DNA of 8,019 nucleotides from an uncultured Acidobacteriota bacterium. Lineage in GTDB: Bacteria; Acidobacteriota; Terriglobia; Terriglobales; Acidobacteriaceae. The notes under the pieces are model-generated. The model was not told the DNA's origin, did no database searches, and worked only from the letters and a program-made list of their open reading frames with translations. The translations under genes were made by a program, and so were the position numbers. Shown piece by piece: positions 1-6,186 of the stretch. The DNA lies in NCBI GenBank assembly GCA_903832475.1, contig CAILBQ010000765.1, positions 1 to 8,019 of the forward strand. Reading direction: 5' to 3'. Each line of letters opens with the position of its first letter. The stretch's first letter is position 1.

Positions 1-182
1 CATGAGTGAAGTGAGCAAAGCGGCAATTCCTCCTCAGACCGAACGAAGTTTCAGATTCGGCAAGGAATCAACAATTTCTGGATGTGAAACCGAAAAAGAC
101 CGTGCAACGACGCGGCCCACGGAATTCACAGACTTTCAACGGTTCCAACAGGTCCCAAAGCACTTCGTGGAAGGCAGGACGA
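1..182. other. Leader region upstream of the glycosyltransferase gene; no gene supported
   Basis: I see no convincing gene here. A reading frame opens at base 2 and runs on to 331, but it overlaps the first 149 bases of the glycosyltransferase gene in another frame and has a compositionally odd, Arg/Thr/Gln-rich product with no recognisable motif. A GTG at 84 is in frame with the glycosyltransferase and would add 33 polar, basic residues. It has no ribosome binding site and the extension resembles no family. The stretch is therefore best read as 5' untranslated or intergenic DNA. I could not pick out a good -35/-10 pair. Confidence 0.5.
169..174 (+). promoter_or_regulatory. Ribosome binding site that decides the glycosyltransferase start
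   Basis: GGAAGG lies 8 bases before the ATG at 183. It is the only good Shine-Dalgarno match near the candidate starts. It favours ATG 183 over the upstream in-frame GTG at 84, and over the later ATG at 216, which would cut into the conserved first strand of the domain. Confidence 0.6.
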
Positions 183-1367
183 ATGAGCACACCATTGAAT
201 CACTCAGTTGCCGTAATGGGTTTGCCGTTGGCGAATGTAACCGCCAGCGAGGCGGTCGAGCAAATCGAGGAGCTGATCTTGTCGGGGGGCACGCACCAGG
301 TAGCCACCGCAAATCTCGATTTCTGGCTTAATTCGCTCAGGGACGTTCATCTGCACAGGATCATTGCTGGTTGCAGTCTGGTGTTGCCAGACGGCATGCC
401 GCTGGTCTGGATTTCGAAGTTGCTTGGAAACCCTCTGAAGGAGCGAATCGCCGGCGTGGACATGGTTCCGATGCTGGCTGAACTCTCCGCGCGCAAGGGC
501 TATGGAATTTATCTGCTGGGCGGCCGGCCCGGGGTGGGTGAGCGCGCTGCAAATCTCCTGAAGGAGATGTACCCTGGCGTCAACATCGTCGGCCATCATG
601 CACCTCCTCTGGTGGACCTGGAGCGGATGGATCACGGCGACACACTGGAGCGGATCCGGCAGGCAAAACCTGACATTCTGATGGTTGCCTTTGGCAATCC
701 GAAGCAGGAAAAGTGGATTCGCATGCATGCCAAGCGGCTGGGCGTGCCGGTCTCGATCGGCATCGGCGGCAGCATGGACATGCTGGTTGGCGACGTGCAT
801 CGCGCACCGGTATGGATGCAACGCTCCGGCCTGGAATGGCTGGGACGATGCCTTCAGGAGCCCAAGCGGCTTATGCCGCGGTATTGGCGCAACTTCAGCG
901 GCCTGGCGCTGCGTCTGCCTTTGGCGATCCTGGCCAGTTTTCTGCAAAGGCCACAGAGTGCGCCTTCCGACATTACGCGCAGCGGCGACGTCGGCATGGT
1001 TCACCTTCACTTGAGCGGCAACCTGGAAGGGTCGACGGCTCACGTACTCGATCGCACCGTGAATTCGTGCATCGCGGGCGGACAGCTGCTTGTCCTGCAC
1101 TTGTCGGGCCTGCGTTATGCGAGCCCGGAGGGTCTTGGAGCTCTTATGTGCGCCCGTCAGCGCCTGCTTGCGACCGGGCTATCGCTGACTCTCGCCAGTG
1201 TGCCGGCGCGGATGAAGCTGCTGTTCTCTGCGTGGTGCCTTGAACCGCTGTTCGATGAATTCAAGATCGAACGCGAGCAGTTTGTGCGAGAAAACAAGGC
1301 GGCACGGGCGGTCACGTTCGCTACGTTGGTCGGCAAAGATGCAGTTTCAGTGAAAATCAAGACGTAG
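183..1367 (+). CDS. WecG/TagA/CpsF-family glycosyltransferase with C-terminal STAS domain
   Basis: The product has 394 residues. Residues about 8-240 form a complete WecG/TagA/CpsF (GT26) domain. Visible family signatures are the T-N-x-D strand at 42-46, the DG pair at 70-71 holding the presumed catalytic Asp, R88-x-x-G-x-D, the YLLGG turn at 110-114, GNPKQEKW at 171-178, and RAPVW...GLEWLGR...EPKR at 207-229. Known members transfer an N-acetylmannosamine-type sugar from UDP to a lipid-linked acceptor at the inner membrane face, in teichoic acid, enterobacterial common antigen or exopolysaccharide assembly. The exact sugar here cannot be told. Residues about 270-360 form a STAS fold (strand VHLHLSG, strand LLVLHLSG, then GLGAL), which is not part of the standard enzyme. 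Residues 240-269 look like a linker. At the usual STAS phospho-Ser position there is Glu316. No partner gene is adjacent: the next gene is 369 bases away. Enzyme domain is secure; the STAS call is good. Confidence 0.9.
   Translation: MSTPLNHSVAVMGLPLANVTASEAVEQIEELILSGGTHQVATANLDFWLNSLRDVHLHRIIAGCSLVLPDGMPLVWISKLLGNPLKERIAGVDMVPMLAELSARKGYGIYLLGGRPGVGERAANLLKEMYPGVNIVGHHAPPLVDLERMDHGDTLERIRQAKPDILMVAFGNPKQEKWIRMHAKRLGVPVSIGIGGSMDMLVGDVHRAPVWMQRSGLEWLGRCLQEPKRLMPRYWRNFSGLALRLPLAILASFLQRPQSAPSDITRSGDVGMVHLHLSGNLEGSTAHVLDRTVNSCIAGGQLLVLHLSGLRYASPEGLGALMCARQRLLATGLSLTLASVPARMKLLFSAWCLEPLFDEFKIEREQFVRENKAARAVTFATLVGKDAVSVKIKT
990..1268 (+). other. STAS domain fused to the glycosyltransferase (residues about 270-362)
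   Basis: The alternating pattern fits STAS (sulfate transporter and anti-sigma-factor antagonist) domains: a first strand MVHLHLSGNL, a helix AHVLDRTV, a second strand QLLVLHLSGL, the loop RYASPEGLG, a helix through CARQRLL, the strand LSLTLAS, then a helix ending in LEPLF. In SpoIIAA-type domains the loop reads D-S-S-G-L-G and its second Ser is phosphorylated. Here the aligned residues are Ser314, Pro315 and Glu316, so the acceptor Ser is absent. The usual Asp of the second strand is also replaced, by His306. This points to a protein-interaction or allosteric module that is not switched by an anti-sigma kinase in the usual way. Confidence 0.75.
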
Positions 1368-1398
1368 ACAAGTGGGAAGCTGGACGTTCCTATGCAAG

Positions 1399-1441
1399 CC
1401 CATGGAAAGCACGACGGTCTCGACCGTAGTGCTTTCGTGGG
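1399..1441 (+). terminator. Strong hairpin after the glycosyltransferase gene, possible terminator
   Basis: The hairpin starts 32 bases after the stop codon. The inner part pairs GAAAGCAC (1405-1412) with GTGCTTTC (1429-1436), then after one G/A mismatch pairs ACGGT with ACCGT around a CTCG tetraloop. The outer part pairs CCCA (1399-1402) with TGGG (1438-1441), interrupted by a G-U pair and a one-base bulge. The stem is clear, but no run of T follows, so it is not a textbook intrinsic terminator. It may instead stabilise the 3' end or assist factor-dependent termination. Confidence 0.5.
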
Positions 1442-1724
1442 ATTGGCGAACGAAGGTTGAATCTTCGACCATCATTTTGCAAAGTGGTGTCGATTGCCTG
1501 GACACCCAACCGAGCGCAGATTGGTTCGGTAGAGATTTCGTCACAAACACCAAGAGATTTCTGTTCACTACCGTTGTGGATTCTTGCCGGATCGAGCCAA
1601 AAACGGGATACACTTTTGCCAATCGATCCCGCTCTTATCTGATGCAGATCGCGTCCGATCAACGCAAATCGAGACAGGCCGTCGAGCAATTGGACTAGTC
1701 GTGATCACCGGCCCTGAGCCCGGG

Positions 1725-1730
1725 AAGGAG
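1725..1730 (+). promoter_or_regulatory. Ribosome binding site of the first JmjC-like oxygenase
   Basis: AAGGAG is a near-perfect Shine-Dalgarno match 6 bases before ATG 1737. It overrules the longer in-frame reading from 1584, whose additional 51 residues match nothing in the family. Confidence 0.8.
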
Positions 1731-1736
1731 AACCTC

Positions 1737-2720
1737 ATGATTTCTGTGCAAGAGTCGCCCAAAACTGCTGTCCCCACGCAAGGAACCATCGTGCAAGTTC
1801 CCAAAATCCATGCGCGCGATTTGCCGTACGAACGCTTTTTGACGGACTATGTGGCGACGAATCGGCCGGTCGTCATTCAGGACGCCGCTCCGGGGTGGAA
1901 TGCCCTGGAGAGTTGGACGCCCGAATTCTTCAAGAACAAGTTCGGATCCCAGACGGTCGAAGTCACTTACGGCGTGCATCAAAAGCTGGGCGACGTGATC
2001 GACGGCGTGCTGGCCTCGACAGCGCAGAAGCCAGGGCCCTACCTGCATAAGGTCATCATTCATCAGCACATGCCGGCGCTGCTGCCTGATCTGGTCCCGG
2101 AAAACTCCTATGCCTTTCCAAGGCGCTATTGCAGTCCACTGATGCCGAAACGCTTTCACCGGCCGGATGGCTATCTGAAGCTTCTCATCGGCGGCGTTGG
2201 CGGCAAGTTTCCGTTGATGCATTTCGATTCTGACAATGCGCACGCGGTCATTACCGAGATTTATGGGGACAAGGAATTTGTCCTGTTCGCGCCGGAAGAC
2301 ACGGCGTATGTCTATCCGCATCCGAATTCGCCAAGCACATCGCAGATCGACGACCTGGACCATGTCGACCTGGAACGGTTCCCGGACTTTTTCAAGGCTG
2401 TGCAGTACCGGGTTGTGATCGGCCCCGGAGAGTGCATTTTTGTGCCTTCGCGCTGGTGGCATGCGGCTCGCGTGGTGACAACCTCTGTATCTGTCTGCAC
2501 GAATGTCATGCACTCCACCAACTGGAAGGGATTTGTCGATCTCTCCTGCGATAGCGGGACTGGTAAAAGAAAGGCCGCCATGTTAGCCAAGCGTTTGTAT
2601 CTCGAGGTTAGCGGGATGATCATGAGCGCAGTCGAAAGTCTCCAGGCGAAATTCCCGAAGGCGTCCCTGGTGCGCAAGCTGGCTCACCTATCTCCGGCAA
2701 CCCCTGCGGCGAGACGCTGA
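1737..2720 (+). CDS. JmjC/cupin_8-type Fe(II)/2-oxoglutarate oxygenase
   Basis: The product has 327 residues and no signal peptide, so it is probably cytoplasmic. The N-terminal part (about 22-78) has the usual entry of cupin_8/JMJD5/JMJD7-like proteins: a YERFLTDYV helix, NRPVVIQDAAPGW, a Trp-Thr-Pro helix and FGSQTVEV. The double-stranded beta-helix core follows. Its iron ligands are visible as H162-x-D164 and the distal H242 within RWWHAARV. Lys179 in DKEFVLFAP is well placed to bind the 2-oxoglutarate carboxylate, and GPGECIFVP (229-237) is the usual strand before the distal His. The triad is intact, so I expect an active hydroxylase or related oxidase. Substrates in this family range from protein side chains to small molecules, and nothing here fixes which. 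Residues 277-315 form a basic, amphipathic helical tail. The gene precedes the ABC exporter by 297 bases on the same strand. Confidence 0.87.
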   Translation: MISVQESPKTAVPTQGTIVQVPKIHARDLPYERFLTDYVATNRPVVIQDAAPGWNALESWTPEFFKNKFGSQTVEVTYGVHQKLGDVIDGVLASTAQKPGPYLHKVIIHQHMPALLPDLVPENSYAFPRRYCSPLMPKRFHRPDGYLKLLIGGVGGKFPLMHFDSDNAHAVITEIYGDKEFVLFAPEDTAYVYPHPNSPSTSQIDDLDHVDLERFPDFFKAVQYRVVIGPGECIFVPSRWWHAARVVTTSVSVCTNVMHSTNWKGFVDLSCDSGTGKRKAAMLAKRLYLEVSGMIMSAVESLQAKFPKASLVRKLAHLSPATPAARR

Positions 2721-2751
2721 TGGCTGAGTGTGGCTCGCTTTCGCGACTTAA

Positions 2752-2775
2752 CAGAGAAAGCTCTGACTTTCTCTG
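2752..2775 (+). terminator. Perfect 9-bp hairpin after the first oxygenase gene, possible terminator
   Basis: CAGAGAAAG (2752-2760) pairs perfectly with CTTTCTCTG (2767-2775) around a six-base loop. It begins 31 bases after the oxygenase stop. The stem is only moderately GC-rich and no T-run follows directly (the nearest is TTTT about ten bases on), so termination is plausible but unproven. Confidence 0.45.
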
Positions 2776-2871
2776 AGCGAACATTTTCAAGAGTACTGAA
2801 TCGCGACGAAAGTCCTCGATAGGTCTACTTTCGTGCTAGTTGGACCAGCCCGTTACCACCTGCAATTCTTG

Positions 2872-2877
2872 TACAAT
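2872..2877 (+). promoter_or_regulatory. Candidate -10 element for the ABC exporter gene
   Basis: TACAAT matches the sigma-70-type -10 box at five of six positions and sits inside the palindrome TTGTACAA. No good -35 box lies at the right distance: TTGGAC at 2840-2845 is 26 bases upstream, which is too far. If used, it would give a leader of about 135 bases before the exporter ATG. Confidence 0.25.
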
Positions 2878-3003
2878 CCGGGTAGAGGGGCAGTAAAAAT
2901 CACCTTGACGAGACAGCTCAACGTATTGATGAAGTTTTCCCTGGCAGCAACTTCAGCCAGGCATGACATTCTCTTGTCTCGTAACCTGGCGTTGCCGGTC
3001 GGC

Positions 3004-3009
3004 GGGAGG
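3004..3009 (+). promoter_or_regulatory. Ribosome binding site of the ABC exporter
   Basis: GGGAGG lies 8 bases before ATG 3018. It supports this start over the in-frame ATG at 3108, which would remove 30 polar residues. Confidence 0.7.
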
Positions 3010-3017
3010 ATGAAGGG

Positions 3018-4961
3018 ATGTCTGTAGACGCCGTCAAGACTGGTCCGGAGAAGCCTGCTACATCAAAGTCAGTGGAAGCAAGACCTGGGCCCGCTCAATC
3101 GGGAAAGATGAGTTCTCGTGGCAGCGTGTGGCCCGAAGTATGGTCTCTTGTCTATCCGCGCCGATGGGTCATGTTCGGCGGCTTACTATTGCTTGTGGCG
3201 AACCGCCTCGCCGCACTCGCGCTCCCCGCATCTACCAAATTTCTGATTGACAACGTCATCCTGAAGCACCAGGAATACGTACTGCTGCCACTTGTGGGCG
3301 GAGTCCTGGTTGCCACGCTTCTGCAGGCAGGAACGTCTTTCGCTTTGACACAGGTGATGTCCAAGTCTGCATGGGTGTTGATTACGGACCTGCGCATCAA
3401 AGTGCAGGCTCGTATCGCGCGCTTGCCCATCAGTTACTACGACGCCAATCGTACCGGCACTCTGGTGTCGAGAATCATGTCCGACGTCGAGGGGATTCGC
3501 AACCTGGTCGGGACGGGCGTGATGGATTTTGTCGGCAGCCTGCTGACTGCCTTTCTTTCGTTTTTCATTCTCATGCGCATCAGTCCGACGATGACCCTTA
3601 TTTCCTTTGGGATTCTTGGGGCCTTCACCCTGGTGCTGCGACGCGTCTTTGCAAAACAAAGATCGATCTATCACGAGCGCTCCGTGATGTTATCCGAAAT
3701 TACGGGACGGCTGACGGAGTCGCTTGCCGGCGCTCGCGTCGTGAAGGGTTATCGAGCGGAAGATCGCGAATCCTCGCAATTTGCCACCAACGTTCGCAGG
3801 CTCCTCAAGAGCTACATGCAATCGATCACCGCAACTTCGTCCATGAGTTTGTCGACGACAGCCGTGGTGGGCGTTGTAGGCTCCCTGGTGATGTATCTGG
3901 GTGCTCACCTGATGCTGGGCGGAAAACTCACGCTTGGCAATTATGTAACTTATAACGTCTTCCTTGCCTATCTTATTGCTCCGGCGTTCCAGTTAGTCTC
4001 CCTGGGGACTCAAATTTCGGAGGCAATTGCCGGAGTCGACCGAACGCGGGAGGTTTTGGCGGAGGATGAAGAAGACGACGATCCGCGGCGCACTTACAAT
4101 TTCCCGTCAGGACAGCTGCAGGGGGATATCCTGTTCGACAATGTGAGCTTTGGCTATGACGTCGAAAAGCCGGTGCTGCACGACATTTCTTTCGCTGCAC
4201 CGCCAGGAACCGTCACCGCGCTGGTGGGGCCTTCCGGTTCCGGCAAATCTACGATCATCAGCTTGATCAGCGCATTTCATAATCCTGGAACCGGCACCAT
4301 CCTGGTGGATGGCGTCGATATGACGACAGTGGCATTGGGGAGTTATCGCAGCTACCTGGGACTTGTTCTGCAGGAGTCATTCCTCTTCGATGGAACGATC
4401 CATGACAATGTCGCGTTTGCCCGGCCGACTGCTACCAAAGAAGAAGTCATCGAAGCCAGCCGCATTGCGAGAGTTGACGAGTTTGCCCAGCGATTTCCAG
4501 AGGGCTATCAGACCCTGGTTGGCGAACGTGGAGTGAAGTTATCCGGAGGCCAGCGGCAGCGTATTTCCATCGCCCGCGCCATTCTCGCCGACCCGCGCAT
4601 CCTGATCCTCGACGAAGCTACTTCAAGCCTGGATTCAGAGTCAGAAGCACTTATCCAGGAAGGTCTCTCCTATCTGATGAAGGGGCGCACAACCTTTGTC
4701 ATTGCCCATCGGTTGTCGACGATTCGACGCGCCGATCAGATCCTGGTGATTGAGGATGGAATGATCTGCGAACGGGGCACGCATTCCGAACTGCTGGCCG
4801 AGCGCGGACGCTATTTTGACCTGTACACACGCCAGCATGCGATCGAAACGAACCTGTTCCTGGCTCCCGGCGAAGGGGAAAGCAAGGAAGAAGAAGATGT
4901 GATTCTCAGCGGTCAAGCTTCGCGGCTAAGTTTCTCCAAGGCGCTCCGCGGCATCCACTAA
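3018..4961 (+). CDS. MsbA-type ABC exporter, fused membrane and ATPase domains
   Basis: The product has 647 residues and a half-transporter layout, expected to work as a homodimer in the inner membrane. After a polar N-terminal stretch (1-36), hydrophobic segments lie near 48-70, 88-110, 167-187, 190-210, 281-301 and 308-330, giving the six-helix type I exporter fold. The ATPase domain (about 367-605) is complete: A-loop Tyr380, Walker A GPSGSGKST at 404-412, Q-loop Gln452, signature LSGGQ at 508-512, Walker B ILILDE at 528-533, D-loop SLD at 537-539 and H-loop His564. It lacks an N-terminal C39 peptidase domain, so it is not a leader-cleaving bacteriocin exporter. The family moves lipids, lipid-linked glycans, peptides or drugs, and the cargo here is unknown. 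An acidic linker (349-355) and a charged C-terminal tail (about 606-647) are extras. The gene converges with the second oxygenase on a shared terminator. Confidence 0.93.
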   Translation: MSVDAVKTGPEKPATSKSVEARPGPAQSGKMSSRGSVWPEVWSLVYPRRWVMFGGLLLLVANRLAALALPASTKFLIDNVILKHQEYVLLPLVGGVLVATLLQAGTSFALTQVMSKSAWVLITDLRIKVQARIARLPISYYDANRTGTLVSRIMSDVEGIRNLVGTGVMDFVGSLLTAFLSFFILMRISPTMTLISFGILGAFTLVLRRVFAKQRSIYHERSVMLSEITGRLTESLAGARVVKGYRAEDRESSQFATNVRRLLKSYMQSITATSSMSLSTTAVVGVVGSLVMYLGAHLMLGGKLTLGNYVTYNVFLAYLIAPAFQLVSLGTQISEAIAGVDRTREVLAEDEEDDDPRRTYNFPSGQLQGDILFDNVSFGYDVEKPVLHDISFAAPPGTVTALVGPSGSGKSTIISLISAFHNPGTGTILVDGVDMTTVALGSYRSYLGLVLQESFLFDGTIHDNVAFARPTATKEEVIEASRIARVDEFAQRFPEGYQTLVGERGVKLSGGQRQRISIARAILADPRILILDEATSSLDSESEALIQEGLSYLMKGRTTFVIAHRLSTIRRADQILVIEDGMICERGTHSELLAERGRYFDLYTRQHAIETNLFLAPGEGESKEEEDVILSGQASRLSFSKALRGIH

Positions 4962-4998
4962 CTCGAAGTCCCAGCACCTGGATCTAGAAGTCATGAAG

Positions 4999-5030
4999 AA
5001 GGGCGAGGCATAAGCCTCGCCCTTTTGCTT
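4999..5030. terminator. Bidirectional intrinsic terminator between convergent genes
   Basis: AAGGGCGAGGC (4999-5009) pairs perfectly with GCCTCGCCCTT (5014-5024) around an ATAA loop, forming an 11-bp GC-rich stem. On the + strand it runs into TTTT and then GCTTT, ending the exporter transcript 37 bases after its stop. On the - strand it is followed by a pyrimidine-rich CTTCTTCAT after the second oxygenase gene, with its stop 17 bases away. It is the clearest terminator in the window and serves both convergent genes. Confidence 0.88.
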
Positions 5031-5046
5031 TCGCGTTTGCCAAACC

Positions 5047-5967
5047 CTACGAAGCCTTGCCGCCCTTCAGCTTTTTGATGAAGTTTTTGCCTGCAAAACC
5101 AGCCGACATTGCGGAACGCTTTATGTTATCCAGCATCGGCGACTTGCCCGGAGGCGTTGGGTTCAATCCCATCTTACGCAGATAGTAATTGGCCTGATAG
5201 ACGTGCTTGCGGCGCGTGTCCTTGTACTGGTAGCTGATGCTGAACGAAATCGAAACATTGTCAGGAGTCTTCAACCAATGCGGTGAGTTCACCGGAATGT
5301 GAACGCCTGTCCCCGGTTTCATTTCGAAGACGAATGCCCGGTCCTGAAACTGGGGCTTGTAGAGGCCGGCGTTGTTATCCTTCGACCAGAACGTTTCCAG
5401 CTCCGTTTCAGGAGTTACATCGCGATCATTGCGATCGAAGATATTCATCTGCTTGTTACCGCGCACCTGCATGAGCAAGTTGCATTCGCGGTCAATGTGG
5501 TATGCGGTGATGCGATTGGGGGACGTGAAGAAGATGATCGCTTCCTGGCTCTTCTTGTCCTCGTCAATCTTGCGGCCTGTCAGCCGTTTCACCTCGTCGA
5601 GGGATTGCTGGAGAAGTTCGTTATACTCGGGATCTTTTTCGAGGTGGCGCAACATCATCCATCCGCTTGCGACATCGATGTTATCGAAGACTTCCTTGGA
5701 GGTAAGCTTGCGCTCCGGCAGTTTCTCCCACCGCTGGTCGATGACGATCGGACCGTGATCGTAGTAGGCGTGATGCTTCAGCACGTCATGATCCAGAATC
5801 TGCCGGATACGTGGAAGCTGGAACATGGGATGATCTGCGTGGAAGCAGTGCTTGAATTCGAACGGAAGTTCGTCGAAGTCTTTCTTGAAGCCGGGATTCT
5901 CGGCATCGAAGATAGACGAGCGCAAGGGTGTCTCGACGGGAATTTCGGCAACGGAAGCGGGAGTCAT
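5047..5967 (-). CDS. Second JmjC-like (cupin-like) Fe(II)/2-oxoglutarate oxygenase
   Basis: The product has 306 residues and no signal peptide. The core shows a cupin/JmjC arrangement: the first iron motif H157-x-D159 in AYHIDRECN, Lys172 in GNKQMNIFD at the usual 2-oxoglutarate-binding place, and the distal H230 in HIPVNSPHW after the strand KPGTGVHIP. The catalytic triad thus looks intact. It has little visible similarity to the other oxygenase in the window: the N-terminal entry (FHADHPMFQLPRI, 42-54) and the helical insert (about 90-140) differ, so it is not a recent duplicate. The last 35 residues form a Lys-rich amphipathic tail that could bind a membrane or a partner. GGAGG (complement of 5972-5976) lies 4 bases before the ATG and supports this start. 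The substrate is unknown. Peptide, small-molecule or protein hydroxylation are all possible. It is convergent with the exporter and is transcribed from the same strand as the hydrolase gene. Confidence 0.83.
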   Translation of the reverse strand: MTPASVAEIPVETPLRSSIFDAENPGFKKDFDELPFEFKHCFHADHPMFQLPRIRQILDHDVLKHHAYYDHGPIVIDQRWEKLPERKLTSKEVFDNIDVASGWMMLRHLEKDPEYNELLQQSLDEVKRLTGRKIDEDKKSQEAIIFFTSPNRITAYHIDRECNLLMQVRGNKQMNIFDRNDRDVTPETELETFWSKDNNAGLYKPQFQDRAFVFEMKPGTGVHIPVNSPHWLKTPDNVSISFSISYQYKDTRRKHVYQANYYLRKMGLNPTPPGKSPMLDNIKRSAMSAGFAGKNFIKKLKGGKAS

Positions 5968-5997
5968 AGATCCTCCAGGGATACCGGGGATAGTAGT

Positions 5998-6027
5998 AAT
6001 TTACCTGAGTTTTCCACCGGTGGACAA
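5998..6027 (-). promoter_or_regulatory. Candidate promoter of the second oxygenase gene
   Basis: On the - strand, TTGTCC (complement of 6022-6027) and TAAATT (complement of 5998-6003) are separated by 18 bases and lie about 30 bases before the start codon. Both hexamers match the sigma-70-type consensus only in part. The position in the gap and the overlapping palindrome raise its credibility. Confidence 0.35.
6013..6024. promoter_or_regulatory. 12-base perfect palindrome, possible operator
   Basis: TCCACCGGTGGA is perfectly self-complementary and overlaps the spacer and -35 part of the candidate promoter of the second oxygenase gene. A dimeric repressor bound here would block the promoter. 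No regulator gene lies in the window. Confidence 0.35.
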
Positions 6028-6037
6028 CGGATTTTGT

Positions 6038-6057
6038 TGAAGATAGCTGCATCTTCA
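6038..6057. repeat. Inverted repeat upstream of the second oxygenase promoter
   Basis: TGAAGAT (6038-6044) and ATCTTCA (6051-6057) form a 7-base inverted repeat with a six-base spacer. On the - strand it lies just upstream of the candidate -35 box, where an activator or second operator site would sit. It could equally be a weak RNA hairpin. Confidence 0.35.
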
Positions 6058-6186
6058 GCCTACCACCCGGCATGATTTCCCGGGCGCATCTTCAAAGAGC
6101 GAACGGGGTATGCCTGATGACGCGAAAGTTGTGCTTCGTGTCGATCTTAACTTCCTGTGACATGAGACAGCGTGATCGTACCCGTT

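Larger units (their letters stand above)
1368..1736. other. 369-base intergenic region with hairpins and a short direct repeat
   Basis: No gene is supported. Both strands contain open frames here (for example + 1372-1698, from a GTG), but they lack a ribosome binding site and known motifs, and the + frame runs straight through a strong hairpin. The region holds the long hairpin at 1399-1441, a small stem 1509-1513/1526-1530 (ACCGA/TCGGT), a 9-base direct repeat AGAGATTTC at 1531-1539 and 1553-1561, and a small inverted repeat ATCTG/CAGAT at 1637-1649. A weak promoter-like pair, TTGCCG (1584-1589) and TACACT (1609-1614), has a 19-base spacer. The promoter of the downstream oxygenase gene probably lies in this stretch, but I cannot place it firmly. 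Confidence 0.5.
2721..3017. other. Intergenic region before the ABC exporter
   Basis: This 297-base gap holds a perfect hairpin at 2752-2775, a TTGTACAA palindrome (2869-2876) overlapping a -10-like TACAAT (2872-2877), and a -35-like TTGACG at 2905-2910 with no good matching -10. A short frame with ATG at 2929 runs to the TAG at 3025-3027, overlapping the exporter start. It has no ribosome binding site and I do not call it as a gene. The size of the gap suggests that the exporter has its own promoter. Confidence 0.5.

Noticed and set aside
204..1100. 298-codon open frame on the - strand inside the glycosyltransferase gene
   Set aside because: It is antisense to a gene with clear family motifs, rich in His/Arg/Gln as expected of a high-GC shadow frame, and has no recognisable domain or ribosome binding site.
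1422..1583. Similar segments GACCGTAGTGCTTTC (1422-1436) and TACCGTTGTGGATTC (1569-1583) as a possible repeat family
   Set aside because: They agree at only 11 of 15 positions and there is no third convincing copy, so chance similarity is likely.
1372..1698. 108-codon + frame from a GTG between the glycosyltransferase and first oxygenase genes
   Set aside because: There is no ribosome binding site, the frame crosses a strong hairpin, the product has no motif, and an overlapping - strand frame is equally open, which suggests chance.
1695..2513. 272-codon - strand frame opposite the first oxygenase
   Set aside because: The + strand carries the complete JmjC triad and a near-perfect ribosome binding site. 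The antisense product has no motif.
5299..6075. 258-codon + strand frame opposite the second oxygenase
   Set aside because: It is long but antisense to a well-supported gene, runs through that gene's ribosome binding site and promoter region, and has no ribosome binding site or domain.
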